Origin: Planctomycetota bacterium
GTDB lineage: Bacteria > Planctomycetota > UBA1135 > UBA2386
DNA: 64,000 bases
Direction of reading: 5' to 3'
Assembly: GCA_020638735.1 (NCBI GenBank)
Contig: JACKHZ010000008.1
Location: 868,001-932,000, forward strand
Shown: positions 43,850 to 52,636 of the stretch, piece by piece
How the letters are laid out: each line of letters starts with the position of its first letter
Position numbering within the stretch: the first letter of the stretch is position 1
The notes under the pieces: generated by a model
Databases searched by the model: none
Seen by the model: only the letters and a program-made list of their open reading frames with translations
Told to the model about the DNA's origin: nothing
Position numbers and translations under genes: made by a program

Positions 43850-46800
43850 ATGCTCGACGAACACCGCAAGAACCGCCTGATGGAGCTGTTCGCCGAGGCG
43901 ACCGAGCTGGCGCCGGGCGACCGCCAGGAGTTCTTCGCGCGCATCGCCGACGAGCCTCCGGAGTTGCGCAGCGAGCTGATCGAGCTGCTGCGCATAGTCG
44001 ACGGCGACCTCGCGGACTTCCTGTCACGACCGATCGTCGCCGCGCTGCCGGTCGACGCCGCGACGCCCGTGCCCGAGATCCCCGGCTACGTCGACCTGCA
44101 GCGGATCGGCGAAGGCGGCATGAGCACCGTCTACCGCGCCACCCAGCGCGAGCCGGTGACGCGCACGGTCGCCATCAAGACGATCCGGCCGGGGCTGGAC
44201 TCGCGTCCGCTGCTGGCGCGCTTCGCCGCCGAACGCCAGGCGCTGGCGCGCATGGCGCACCCCGGCATCGCCACCGTCTACGACGCCGGCGCCGACCAGC
44301 TGGGCCGGCCGTGGCTGGCGATGGAGTTCGTCGACGGCCAACCGTTGACCGACTACTGCGCGACGCACGGCCTCGACGTCGACGCCCGCGTCGAGCTGAT
44401 GGCGCGCGTCTGCGACGCCGTCGACCACGCCCATCGTCGCGGCGTGCTGCACCGCGACCTCAAGCCGTCCAACGTGCTGGTCGTGCACGACGAACACACG
44501 CCGATGCCGAAGGTCATCGACTTCGGCATCGCCAAGGCGCTCGAAGGCCCGCTCGGCGACGCCTCGATCCACACCCTCGATGGCGCGCTGCTCGGCACGC
44601 CCGAGTACATGAGCCCCGAGCAGCTCGCCGGCGACGGACGCGCTGTCGACACCCGCAGCGACGTCTACGCGCTCGGCGTGATGCTCTACGAGCTGATCGC
44701 CGGCGAACGCCCGTTCGACGCCGAGCGGCTGCGCCGCGCCGGCCTGACCGACCTGCTGCGCATCGTGCGCGACGAGGTGCCACCGAAGCCGAGCACGCGG
44801 CTGCGCAACCGACCGCCGACGTCGGCCGGAGAGCCCGCGCGCGCGGCGCCGTCTTCGCCGCGGGTGCGCGGCGACCTGGACTGGGTGGTGATGCGGGCGC
44901 TGGAGAAGGACCCGGAGCGCCGCTACGCGACGCCGCGCGCGTTGGCCGAGGACCTGCGGCGCTTCCTCGCCAACCTGCCGGTCGAGGCCGGCCCGCCGAG
45001 CCACGCCTACCGGCTGCGCAAGTTCGTGCGCCGCTACCGGGCGCTCGTCGCGAGTTCGCTGGTGGTGTTCACGACGCTGGTCGCCGGGCTGGTCGCCGTC
45101 TGGTTGCTCGCCGCCCGCAACGAGCAGCTCGCCGCCGGCGAGGCGGCCGCACGCGCCGCCGCCGAGACGAGCAACCGGGTCCTGCGCCACAACCTGTACG
45201 GCTCGCACATGAGGCTCGCGGCCGAGGCGATGCACGCCCCCGGCGGCGTCGTTCGCGCGCGCGAGTTGCTGGCCGCGTGGCTGCCGGAGGCCGGGGCAGA
45301 GGATCTGCGCGGCTTCGAGTGGCACCTGCTGCACGCACGCTGCCACGGGGAGCTGCACGTCGCCGCCGCGGAAGGCCACCTGATGCAGCTGTTCTGGACC
45401 CCGGACGATCGTCTGCTGTCGACGCACTGGAACGCGGCCAACGCCTGGTCGGCGGCCAGCGGCGAGCACCTCGGCCGCTGGGAGTCTCCGGTCCGCCCCG
45501 TCGCAGCGATGGCGGTGGACGGTGCCGGCCGCGTGCTGGCGCTGTCGACGTCGCCGACCGACGTGGCCCTGCGCCGCATCGACAGCGGCGAGCAGTTCGC
45601 CGTGCTGCGACACGCCGCCCCGGCCTATCGGGCGATGTTCTCGCGCGACGGCAGCCTGCTGCTGACCAAGAGCAGGCACGCCGCGGTCGACGTCTGGGAC
45701 GGCCAGACCGGCGAACACCTCGCCGACCTCGCGGGCGGGATCAACGGCACGATGGCGGCGTCGGACGACGGCCGGTTGGTCGCGGTCGGCGCGCCGGGCC
45801 GCGGCGAGGTGAAGGCGCTGGTGTTCGACCGCGACGACCTGCAACACCCGCGGTTCGCCCTGCGCAGCTCCGCCGAGGGCGCGTGGCAGCTCGACTTCGA
45901 CGACGGCGCGACGCGGCTGGCCGCGGTCGGCGACGACGGCCGGATCAGCGTCTGGTCGCTGGGCGACGGCGCGCTCACGCACGAGTTCGAACACCTGGAC
46001 GGACTGCGCTGCGTCAGCTTCGATCCATCGGGTCGCCGCCTCGCGGTCGGCTGCCAGGACTACGTCGCCTACCTACACGACCTCGACAGCGGCGAGACGC
46101 GACAATTCTGCGGTCACACCGGCGTGGTCAATGCCGTGGCCTGGTCCCCCGACGGCAGCCGTCTCGTGACGATGGCCGACGACGCGACGCTGCGCTGGTG
46201 GGAACTGGATGCGCGCCCGCCGCACCGCACGCTGCAACTGCGCCTGTCGGGCACCATCACGCTGGCGCAGCTCGCCTTCCTCGACGGCGACCAGCAGCTG
46301 GCGGTGCGCGCCGACCACGCGGCCGACCGGATCTGGTGCCTCACCGACGACTCGACCAGCGACGGCTTCCGCTGGCGTCGCGACGATCGACGGCTGGAAG
46401 CGGAGACCACGCCGCGCCACGACCTGTCGGCGATCGCCCCGGACGGCACGCTCGCGCTGTTCGACCGGGGCGCACGCAAGCTGTGGCTGTGGCCGCCGAA
46501 GGCCACCGAAGCGACGCCGCACGAACACCCCTACTGGGTGCGCGGCGCGGCGTGGACGAACGACGGTCGGCTGGCCACGATCGACGGCAGCGACGCATTC
46601 CGCGTGCTCGACGGCGAGACCGGACGCGAGCTCTTCGCGCACGCGGTGCCGCAGGGACCGCTCGGCCTCGCCGCGAGCCCGGTCGCCGACATCCTGGCGA
46701 TCGCCGGTGCCGACCAATCGGTGTGGCTCGTCTCCTCTCGCGGCGAGGACCTCGGCCTGCTGCGCGGCCACACCGGACACGTCAACGCGGTCGCCTTCGC

Positions 46801-47002
46801 ACCGGACGGCAGCCGCCTCGCCAGCGGCAGCCGCGACGGCACGGTGCGCATCTGGGACGTCGGAGGCCGCGCCGAGGTCTCCAGCATGCGCATCGGCGGG
46901 CTGGTCGTGGCGGTCGCCTTCAGCCACGACGGCACCAGGCTCGCGGCGATCGACGCCAAGGGGCGCATCGACTTCTGGGACGCGCGCGACGACCGACGCT
47001 GA
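43850..47002 (+). CDS. membrane Ser/Thr protein kinase with WD40 repeats
   Basis: 1050 residues. The ATG at 43850 begins the conserved N-terminal helical element of planctomycete kinases (RLMELFAEATELAPGDRQEFF); an in-frame GTG at 43736 is less likely. The kinase domain is intact: GEGGMSTVYRA, VAIKTI, HRDLKPSNVLV, DFGIAK, GTPEYMSPEQL. A transmembrane helix follows (about residue 400), then a long region ending in WD40 repeats such as GHTGVVNAVAWSPDGSRLV and GHTGHVNAVAFAPDGSRLA with RIWD closures. The repeats should form a propeller outside the membrane for protein binding. Divergent from the protease pair. Confidence 0.9.
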   Translation: MLDEHRKNRLMELFAEATELAPGDRQEFFARIADEPPELRSELIELLRIVDGDLADFLSRPIVAALPVDAATPVPEIPGYVDLQRIGEGGMSTVYRATQREPVTRTVAIKTIRPGLDSRPLLARFAAERQALARMAHPGIATVYDAGADQLGRPWLAMEFVDGQPLTDYCATHGLDVDARVELMARVCDAVDHAHRRGVLHRDLKPSNVLVVHDEHTPMPKVIDFGIAKALEGPLGDASIHTLDGALLGTPEYMSPEQLAGDGRAVDTRSDVYALGVMLYELIAGERPFDAERLRRAGLTDLLRIVRDEVPPKPSTRLRNRPPTSAGEPARAAPSSPRVRGDLDWVVMRALEKDPERRYATPRALAEDLRRFLANLPVEAGPPSHAYRLRKFVRRYRALVASSLVVFTTLVAGLVAVWLLAARNEQLAAGEAAARAAAETSNRVLRHNLYGSHMRLAAEAMHAPGGVVRARELLAAWLPEAGAEDLRGFEWHLLHARCHGELHVAAAEGHLMQLFWTPDDRLLSTHWNAANAWSAASGEHLGRWESPVRPVAAMAVDGAGRVLALSTSPTDVALRRIDSGEQFAVLRHAAPAYRAMFSRDGSLLLTKSRHAAVDVWDGQTGEHLADLAGGINGTMAASDDGRLVAVGAPGRGEVKALVFDRDDLQHPRFALRSSAEGAWQLDFDDGATRLAAVGDDGRISVWSLGDGALTHEFEHLDGLRCVSFDPSGRRLAVGCQDYVAYLHDLDSGETRQFCGHTGVVNAVAWSPDGSRLVTMADDATLRWWELDARPPHRTLQLRLSGTITLAQLAFLDGDQQLAVRADHAADRIWCLTDDSTSDGFRWRRDDRRLEAETTPRHDLSAIAPDGTLALFDRGARKLWLWPPKATEATPHEHPYWVRGAAWTNDGRLATIDGSDAFRVLDGETGRELFAHAVPQGPLGLAASPVADILAIAGADQSVWLVSSRGEDLGLLRGHTGHVNAVAFAPDGSRLASGSRDGTVRIWDVGGRAEVSSMRIGGLVVAVAFSHDGTRLAAIDAKGRIDFWDARDDRR

Positions 47003-47066
47003 ACGACGCCTCCGGCCGACTCGCTCTCCAGCCGCGCGCACCGATGCACTACATTGCCGGCGCCCG

Positions 47067-49202
47067 ATGAACCCCGACTTCACCAAGCTGCCGTACGGCT
47101 TCGACGAGTTCCCGAAGCCCGCCGCCGACGCCCGCGCGCTGCCGTCCTCGGCGCGCACGTGGACCAGCCCCGACGGCGTCGTGCACCGCTCCCGCTACGA
47201 CCGCGCCCCGCTGCCGCACCTCGGCGGCCTGCCCGGCGTGGCGCCGTTCCTCGGCGGCCCCTACGCGTCGATGTTCAGCGAGCGGCCGTGGACGATCCGC
47301 CAGTACGCCGGCTTCTCGACCGCGGAGAAGACCAATGAGTTCTACCGGCAGGCGCTGGCGAACGGGCAACAGGGGCTCAGCGTCGCCTTCGACCTCGCCA
47401 CCCACCGCGGCTACGACAGCGACCACCCGCGCGTGTCCGGCGACGTCGGCATGGCCGGCGTGGCGATCGACTCGATCGCCGACATGCGCGTCTTGTTCTC
47501 CGGCATCCCGCTCGACCGGGTGTCGGTGTCGATGACGATGAACGGCGCCGTCATCCCGATCCTCGCCCTCTACGTCGCCGCCGCCGAGGAGCAGGGCGTC
47601 TCGCCGGCGCAGCTGTCCGGGACCATCCAGAACGACATCCTCAAGGAGTTCATGGTCCGCAACACCTACATCTATCCGCCGGCGCCGAGCATGCGGATCG
47701 TGAGGGACATCTTCGCGTGGTGCGGCGAGCACATGCCGAAGTTCAACACCATCAGCGTCAGCGGCTACCACATCCACGAGGCCGGCGCATCGGCCGACCT
47801 CGAGCTCGCCTACACGCTCGCCGACGGCCTCGAGTACCTGCGCACCGGCGTGCAGGCGGGGCTCGACGTCGACAAGCTCGCCGGGCGCATGTCGTTCTTC
47901 TTCGCGATCGGCATGAACTTCTTCACCGAGATCGCCAAGCTGCGCGCGGCGCGCATCCTGTGGGCGAAGATCGTCAAGGCGTTCGGCGCCAGGAGCGACA
48001 AGTCGATGGCGCTGCGAACGCACTGCCAGACGTCGGGCTGGTCGCTGGCCGCGCAGGATCCCTACAACAACGTCGTGCGCACCTGCCTCGAGGCGCTGGC
48101 CGCGGTGCTCGGCGGCACGCAGTCGCTGCACACCAACGCGCTCGACGAGGCGATCGCGCTGCCGTCGACGTTCTCGGCGCGCATCGCCCGCAACACCCAG
48201 CTGATCCTGCAGGAGGAGAGCCACGTCACCCACTGCGCCGACCCGTTGGCCGGCTCGCACTACGTCGAGGCGCTGACCGACGAGCTGGCGCGGAAGGCGT
48301 GGGCGCTGATCCAGGAGGTGGAGCAGCTCGGCGGCATGACCAAGGCGATCGAGGCCGGCCTGCCCAAGCTGCGCATCGAGGAGGCCGCGGCGCGGCGGCA
48401 GGCGGCGATCGACTCCGGCGAGGAGACGATCGTCGGCGTCAACAAGTACCCGCCGACCGACGAGGAGGCGCTCGACATCCTGTCGATCGACAACACCGCG
48501 GTGCGCGAGCAGCAGATCGCGCGGCTGCAGAAGCTGCGCGCCGAACGCGACGAGCCGGCGGTGCAGCGCGCGCTCGCGGCGATCACCGACGGCGCGCGCG
48601 GCGACGGCAACCTGCTCGGCCTGGCGGTCGCCGCGGTGCGGCTCGGCGCGACGGTCGGCGAGGTGTCGATGGCGATGGAGACGGTGTTCGGCCGCCACAC
48701 CGCGCATCCGCGCACGGTGTCCGGTGTGTATGCTGCCGCCGGTCAGTCGATGAGCGAGCTGCAGGAAGCCCAACGCCGCACCAGAGCGTTCCTCGAGCGC
48801 ACCGGCCGCCGCCCGCGCATCCTGGTCGCCAAGATGGGTCAGGACGGCCACGACCGCGGTGCGCGCGTCATCGCCAGCGCGTTCGCCGACATGGGCTTCG
48901 ACGTCGACATCGGCCCGCTGTTCCAGACGCCCGAGGAGGTCGCGCGCCAGGCCGTCGAGAACGACGTGCACCTGTGCGGCGTCAGCACGCTGGCCGGCGG
49001 CCACAAGACGCTGATCCCGGAGCTCGTGCAGCAGCTGCGCGAGGCCGGCCGCGAGGACGTGCTGGTCGTCGCCGGCGGCGTGATCCCGCAGCAGGACCAC
49101 GCGGCGCTGCAGGCGGCGGGCGTCGCGGCGGTGTTCGGCCCGGGCACCGTGATCCCGAAGGCGGCGCTGGCGCTGCTCGACCTGCTCGAGGCCGCCCGGT
49201 GA
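47067..49202 (+). CDS. methylmalonyl-CoA mutase (catalytic, B12-binding)
   Basis: 711 residues, the length of an alpha-type subunit. The substrate-binding barrel contains the specificity residues expected for methylmalonyl-CoA, Tyr83 (RQYAGFS) and Arg198 (VRNTYIYPP). The C-terminal cobalamin domain has the DGHDRG lower-ligand motif after KMGQ. It interconverts (R)-methylmalonyl-CoA and succinyl-CoA in propionyl-CoA or branched-chain amino acid breakdown. No separate beta subunit is present, so it is probably a homodimer. It overlaps the MeaB chaperone gene by four bases (GTGA). A TACATT hexamer about ten bases before the ATG could be a -10 box. Confidence 0.95.
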   Translation: MNPDFTKLPYGFDEFPKPAADARALPSSARTWTSPDGVVHRSRYDRAPLPHLGGLPGVAPFLGGPYASMFSERPWTIRQYAGFSTAEKTNEFYRQALANGQQGLSVAFDLATHRGYDSDHPRVSGDVGMAGVAIDSIADMRVLFSGIPLDRVSVSMTMNGAVIPILALYVAAAEEQGVSPAQLSGTIQNDILKEFMVRNTYIYPPAPSMRIVRDIFAWCGEHMPKFNTISVSGYHIHEAGASADLELAYTLADGLEYLRTGVQAGLDVDKLAGRMSFFFAIGMNFFTEIAKLRAARILWAKIVKAFGARSDKSMALRTHCQTSGWSLAAQDPYNNVVRTCLEALAAVLGGTQSLHTNALDEAIALPSTFSARIARNTQLILQEESHVTHCADPLAGSHYVEALTDELARKAWALIQEVEQLGGMTKAIEAGLPKLRIEEAAARRQAAIDSGEETIVGVNKYPPTDEEALDILSIDNTAVREQQIARLQKLRAERDEPAVQRALAAITDGARGDGNLLGLAVAAVRLGATVGEVSMAMETVFGRHTAHPRTVSGVYAAAGQSMSELQEAQRRTRAFLERTGRRPRILVAKMGQDGHDRGARVIASAFADMGFDVDIGPLFQTPEEVARQAVENDVHLCGVSTLAGGHKTLIPELVQQLREAGREDVLVVAGGVIPQQDHAALQAAGVAAVFGPGTVIPKAALALLDLLEAAR

Positions 49203-50167
49203 GCGACGACCCGACGCGGCTCGCGGAGGCGATCCGCCGCGGCGACCGCGGCGCGCTGGCGCGCGGCATCACGCTGGTCGAGAGCCGCCGCGCGGAGCAC
49301 ACCACCGCGGCCGAAGCGCTGCTCGAGCTGTTGCTGCCCGACACCGGGCGCGCCATGCGGATCGGGATCACCGGCGCGCCGGGCGTCGGCAAGAGCACGT
49401 TGATCGAAGCGCTCGGCTCGCGCCTCTGCGACCGCGGACACAAGGTCGCGGTGCTCGCCGTCGATCCGAGTTCGTCGGTGTCCGGCGGCAGCATCCTCGG
49501 CGACAAGACGCGCATGGAGCTGCTGTCGCGCCGGCCCGAGGCGTTCATCCGCCCGTCGCCGGGCGGCGACACGCTCGGCGGCGTCGCGCGACGCACGCGC
49601 GAGGCGATGCTGCTGTGCGAGGCGGCCGGCTTCGACGTGGTGTTGATCGAGACGATCGGCACCGGCCAGTCGGAGGTCGCGGTGCACGGCATGGTCGACC
49701 TGTTCCTGCTGCTGCTGTCACCGGCCGCCGGTGACGAGCTGCAGGGCATCAAGCGGGGCGTGATGGAGCTGGCCGACGCGATCGTCGTGCACAAGGCCGA
49801 CGGCGACCTGGCCGCAGCCGCCGACCGCACCGCCCAGCAGTGTGCGCTGGCGGTGCGCATCCTGCACCCCGGCGAAGACGCGCCGCCGGTGCTGCTCGCC
49901 TCGTCGACCACGGGGCGCGGCGTGGACGAATTGTGGGCCGCGCTGGAGGCGGCCATCACGCGTCGCCGCGGCGACGGCACGCTGACGGCGATGCGCGCGC
50001 AACAGGCCACGCGCTGGCTCGACGAGTCGGTGCGCGAGGCGCTGCTCGGTTGGTTCCTGAACGGACCGGACGTCGCGGCGAAGCTGTCGGAGGCCAGGCA
50101 GCTCGTCGCCGACGGCAAGCTGTTGCCGACGGTCGCCGCGCGGCGGCTGCTCGCCGCTCGCGGCTGA
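49199..50167 (+). CDS. meaB: MeaB-type GTPase chaperone of methylmalonyl-CoA mutase
   Basis: 322 residues starting at a GTG in a GTGA overlap with the mutase gene. G-protein motifs: Walker A GAPGVGKST near residue 60, the DPSSS segment, switch region GILGDKTRM-like, and ETIGTGQSE. MeaB loads and protects adenosylcobalamin on the mutase. Unusually, the guanine-specificity motif is HKAD (His198) where the family has NKAD. A C-terminal dimerisation arm is present. Being coupled to the mutase leaves little doubt about the role. Confidence 0.93.
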   Translation: MSDDPTRLAEAIRRGDRGALARGITLVESRRAEHTTAAEALLELLLPDTGRAMRIGITGAPGVGKSTLIEALGSRLCDRGHKVAVLAVDPSSSVSGGSILGDKTRMELLSRRPEAFIRPSPGGDTLGGVARRTREAMLLCEAAGFDVVLIETIGTGQSEVAVHGMVDLFLLLLSPAAGDELQGIKRGVMELADAIVVHKADGDLAAAADRTAQQCALAVRILHPGEDAPPVLLASSTTGRGVDELWAALEAAITRRRGDGTLTAMRAQQATRWLDESVREALLGWFLNGPDVAAKLSEARQLVADGKLLPTVAARRLLAARG

Positions 50168-50260
50168 ACCGTCGCTCGCACGGTCGGCCTGGCGCCATCG
50201 CCGCCGCCCGAGGGTTTTCCCCGTGCATCGCGAATCGATGTCACGTCGATGGTCCGCGCC

Positions 50261-50267
50261 GAGGAGG
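50261..50267 (+). promoter_or_regulatory. ribosome binding site deciding the chemoreceptor start
   Basis: GAGGAGG lies eight bases before GTG 50276. It favours this GTG, which leads directly into a basic stretch and a membrane helix, over the in-frame ATG at 50249 that would place the GAGGAGG inside the coding region. Confidence 0.6.
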
Positions 50268-50275
50268 AGCCCGGA

Positions 50276-52618
50276 GTGAAGATCAAGACGCGCCTGATGG
50301 TCTCGTTGTTGGCCTGCGGCCTGCTGCCGATGTTGGCGGCCGGCCTCGTCACGCTCGCACGCCACGAGAGCAACTCGCGGCAGCAGCTGGCGCAGGCGAC
50401 CGAAGCCCTCGAGCAGCGCGCCGCACAGCAGCTGCAGGCGGTGTCGGTGACGCGTCGCAACGACATCGTGCACTACTTCGAGTCGGTCGAAGGCGTGGTG
50501 CGCGCCACCGCCGCCCGCCGCGACGTGCTCGACCAGGTCGTCGCGCTGACCGACGGCATCACCCGGCTCGCCGACGGCGTCGACGCGACGCAGCTGGCGA
50601 CGCTGCGCAGCGAACTCGGCGCCTACTGGAACGGACCGTTCGCCGCCAACTACGCCGCCGAGAACGCCGGCAAGCGGTTCGACGTGCAGGCCGCGCTGGC
50701 CAGACTCGACGCGCCGGCGGTCATGGCGCAACTGCTCTACGTGCAGCGCAACCCGAACCCGCTCGGCGCGAAGGACGCGCTGGACGACGCCGGCGACGGC
50801 TCCGCCTACTCGGCGGCGCACGCCAGCCTGCACGAGTCGCTGCGCCGCACCCAGCAGGAGTTCGGCTACTACGACCTGTTCGTCGTCGGCCCGAACGGCC
50901 GCGTCGTCTACTCGGTGTTCAAGGAGCTCGACTACGCGACCTCGCTGCAGACCGGCCCGTGGCAGGACAGCGGGCTCGGCAAGCTCGCGCAGCGGCTGCA
51001 GGACGCCGCCGCCGGCAAGGTGCTCGCGAGCGACTACGCGCTCTATGCGCCGAGCTACGACGGCCCGGCGTCGTTCGTCGGCACGCCGCTGTTCGACGGC
51101 GACAGGCGCCTCGGCAGCGTGATCGTGCAGCTGCCCATCGACCGCATCAACGCCGTCGCCTCGGCCGTGGAGGGCATGGGCGAGACCGGCGAATGCGTCA
51201 TGGTCGGTCCCGACCTGCTGATGCGATCGGACTCGCGGCATGAGCCGACGACGCACAGCGTCGTCGCTTCGTTCCGCCAGCGGGCCACCGGCACGATGGA
51301 CATGCCCCCGGTGCGCGAGGCGCTCGCCGGCAGGGAAGGCGGCGGTCCGGTGACCGACATCGACGGCGGCGTGGAGCTGGCCCACTGGCTGCCGATCGAC
51401 GTGCTCGGCACGCGCTGGGCGATGGTCGCCAAGGTCGAGACGGGCGAGATCCTCGCCTCGGTCGCGACCATGCGCGCCGACGCGGCGCGCGCGGCCGACG
51501 AGATGCTCGGCTGGACGGTGGGCCTGCTGGCGTTCGTCGGCATCGCCGTCGGCGCCTTCAGCTGGTGGTTCGCGCAGCGCCTGGTGCGGCCGATCCAGGC
51601 GACCGCCGACGCGCTGCACAACATCGCCGACGGCGACGGTGACCTGACGGCCCGGCTCGACGACTCCGCCGGCGACGAGGTCGGCGAGCTGGCGCGCTGG
51701 TTCAACGCGTTCCTCACCAAGCTGCGCGGCTCGGTGCAGCAGGTCGAGCAGAAGGCCAACGACGTGCAGACCGCCGCCGACAGCCTGACGGTCTCCGCCA
51801 ACCAGCTGGCCCGGAGCGCGGAGAACACGCGGCAGCAGAGCTCGACGGTGGCCGCCGGCGCCGAGCAGATGAACGCCAACATGCGCACCGTGGACAGCTC
51901 CACCGACTCGATGGCGGAGACGCTGCGCTCGGTCGCGGCGGCGGTCGAGCAGATGACCGCCAGCATCGCCGAGGTCGCCGGCGCGGCGAAGAACGCCGCG
52001 GAGGTCGCCCACACCGCCGCCGACCTGACCCACTCGAGCCACGAGAAGGTCAGCGAGCTCGGCACCGCGGCCAACGAGATCGGTCAGGTCATCGAGACCA
52101 TCCAGGACATCGCCGAGCAGACCAACCTGCTGGCGCTCAACGCGACCATCGAGGCGGCGCGCGCCGGCGAGGCCGGCAAGGGCTTCTCGGTCGTCGCCAA
52201 CGAGGTCAAGGACCTCGCGCGGCAGACGGCGGAGTCGACGCAGGACATCCGCAACCGCATCGAGCGCATCCAGAACAGCACCGCCGAGTCGGTGCACGCG
52301 ATCGCCGCGATCGACCGCGTCATCAAGAAGGTCAACGAGTCGAGCCGCGCGATCGCCACTTCGGTCGGCGAGCAGCGCGCCGCGACCAACGAGATCTCCA
52401 GCACGCTCGCCGCGAGCACCAGCCGCGTCGCGCAAGTGGCGACGGCGGTGCGCGAGTCGTCGAGCGCCAGCGGCGACATCACCCGCTCGATCGGCCGCGT
52501 GGACGAGAGCGCCCGCGACACCACCCAGGCCGCCGACGCGGCGCTGCAGCTCGGCCACTCGATGACCACGCTGGCGCGCGAGCTGCGCGACGTCGTCGGT
52601 CAGTTCAAGACCCGCTGA
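50276..52618 (+). CDS. methyl-accepting chemotaxis-type receptor
   Basis: 780 residues from a GTG preceded by GAGGAGG. Layout: cytoplasmic KIKTR, TM1 (about 8-28), a large periplasmic sensor of about 370 residues with dCache-like features (YYDLFVVGPNGRVVYS, FVGTPLFDGDRRLGSVI), TM2 (about 425-445), HAMP domain, then the signalling coiled coil with the hairpin tip AEQTNLLALNATIEAARAGEAG. No CheR-tethering pentapeptide is present at the C-terminus. No che, pil or flagellar gene lies nearby, so it may feed a distant array or a non-motility pathway. The ligand is unknown. Confidence 0.92.
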   Translation: MKIKTRLMVSLLACGLLPMLAAGLVTLARHESNSRQQLAQATEALEQRAAQQLQAVSVTRRNDIVHYFESVEGVVRATAARRDVLDQVVALTDGITRLADGVDATQLATLRSELGAYWNGPFAANYAAENAGKRFDVQAALARLDAPAVMAQLLYVQRNPNPLGAKDALDDAGDGSAYSAAHASLHESLRRTQQEFGYYDLFVVGPNGRVVYSVFKELDYATSLQTGPWQDSGLGKLAQRLQDAAAGKVLASDYALYAPSYDGPASFVGTPLFDGDRRLGSVIVQLPIDRINAVASAVEGMGETGECVMVGPDLLMRSDSRHEPTTHSVVASFRQRATGTMDMPPVREALAGREGGGPVTDIDGGVELAHWLPIDVLGTRWAMVAKVETGEILASVATMRADAARAADEMLGWTVGLLAFVGIAVGAFSWWFAQRLVRPIQATADALHNIADGDGDLTARLDDSAGDEVGELARWFNAFLTKLRGSVQQVEQKANDVQTAADSLTVSANQLARSAENTRQQSSTVAAGAEQMNANMRTVDSSTDSMAETLRSVAAAVEQMTASIAEVAGAAKNAAEVAHTAADLTHSSHEKVSELGTAANEIGQVIETIQDIAEQTNLLALNATIEAARAGEAGKGFSVVANEVKDLARQTAESTQDIRNRIERIQNSTAESVHAIAAIDRVIKKVNESSRAIATSVGEQRAATNEISSTLAASTSRVAQVATAVRESSSASGDITRSIGRVDESARDTTQAADAALQLGHSMTTLARELRDVVGQFKTR

Positions 52619-52636
52619 GCGCCGTCGCGACGGCGC

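Noticed and set aside
50168..50185. Small ACCGT/ACGGT hairpin after meaB
   Set aside because: A five-base stem with a seven-base loop and no U tract is too weak to call a terminator in this base composition.
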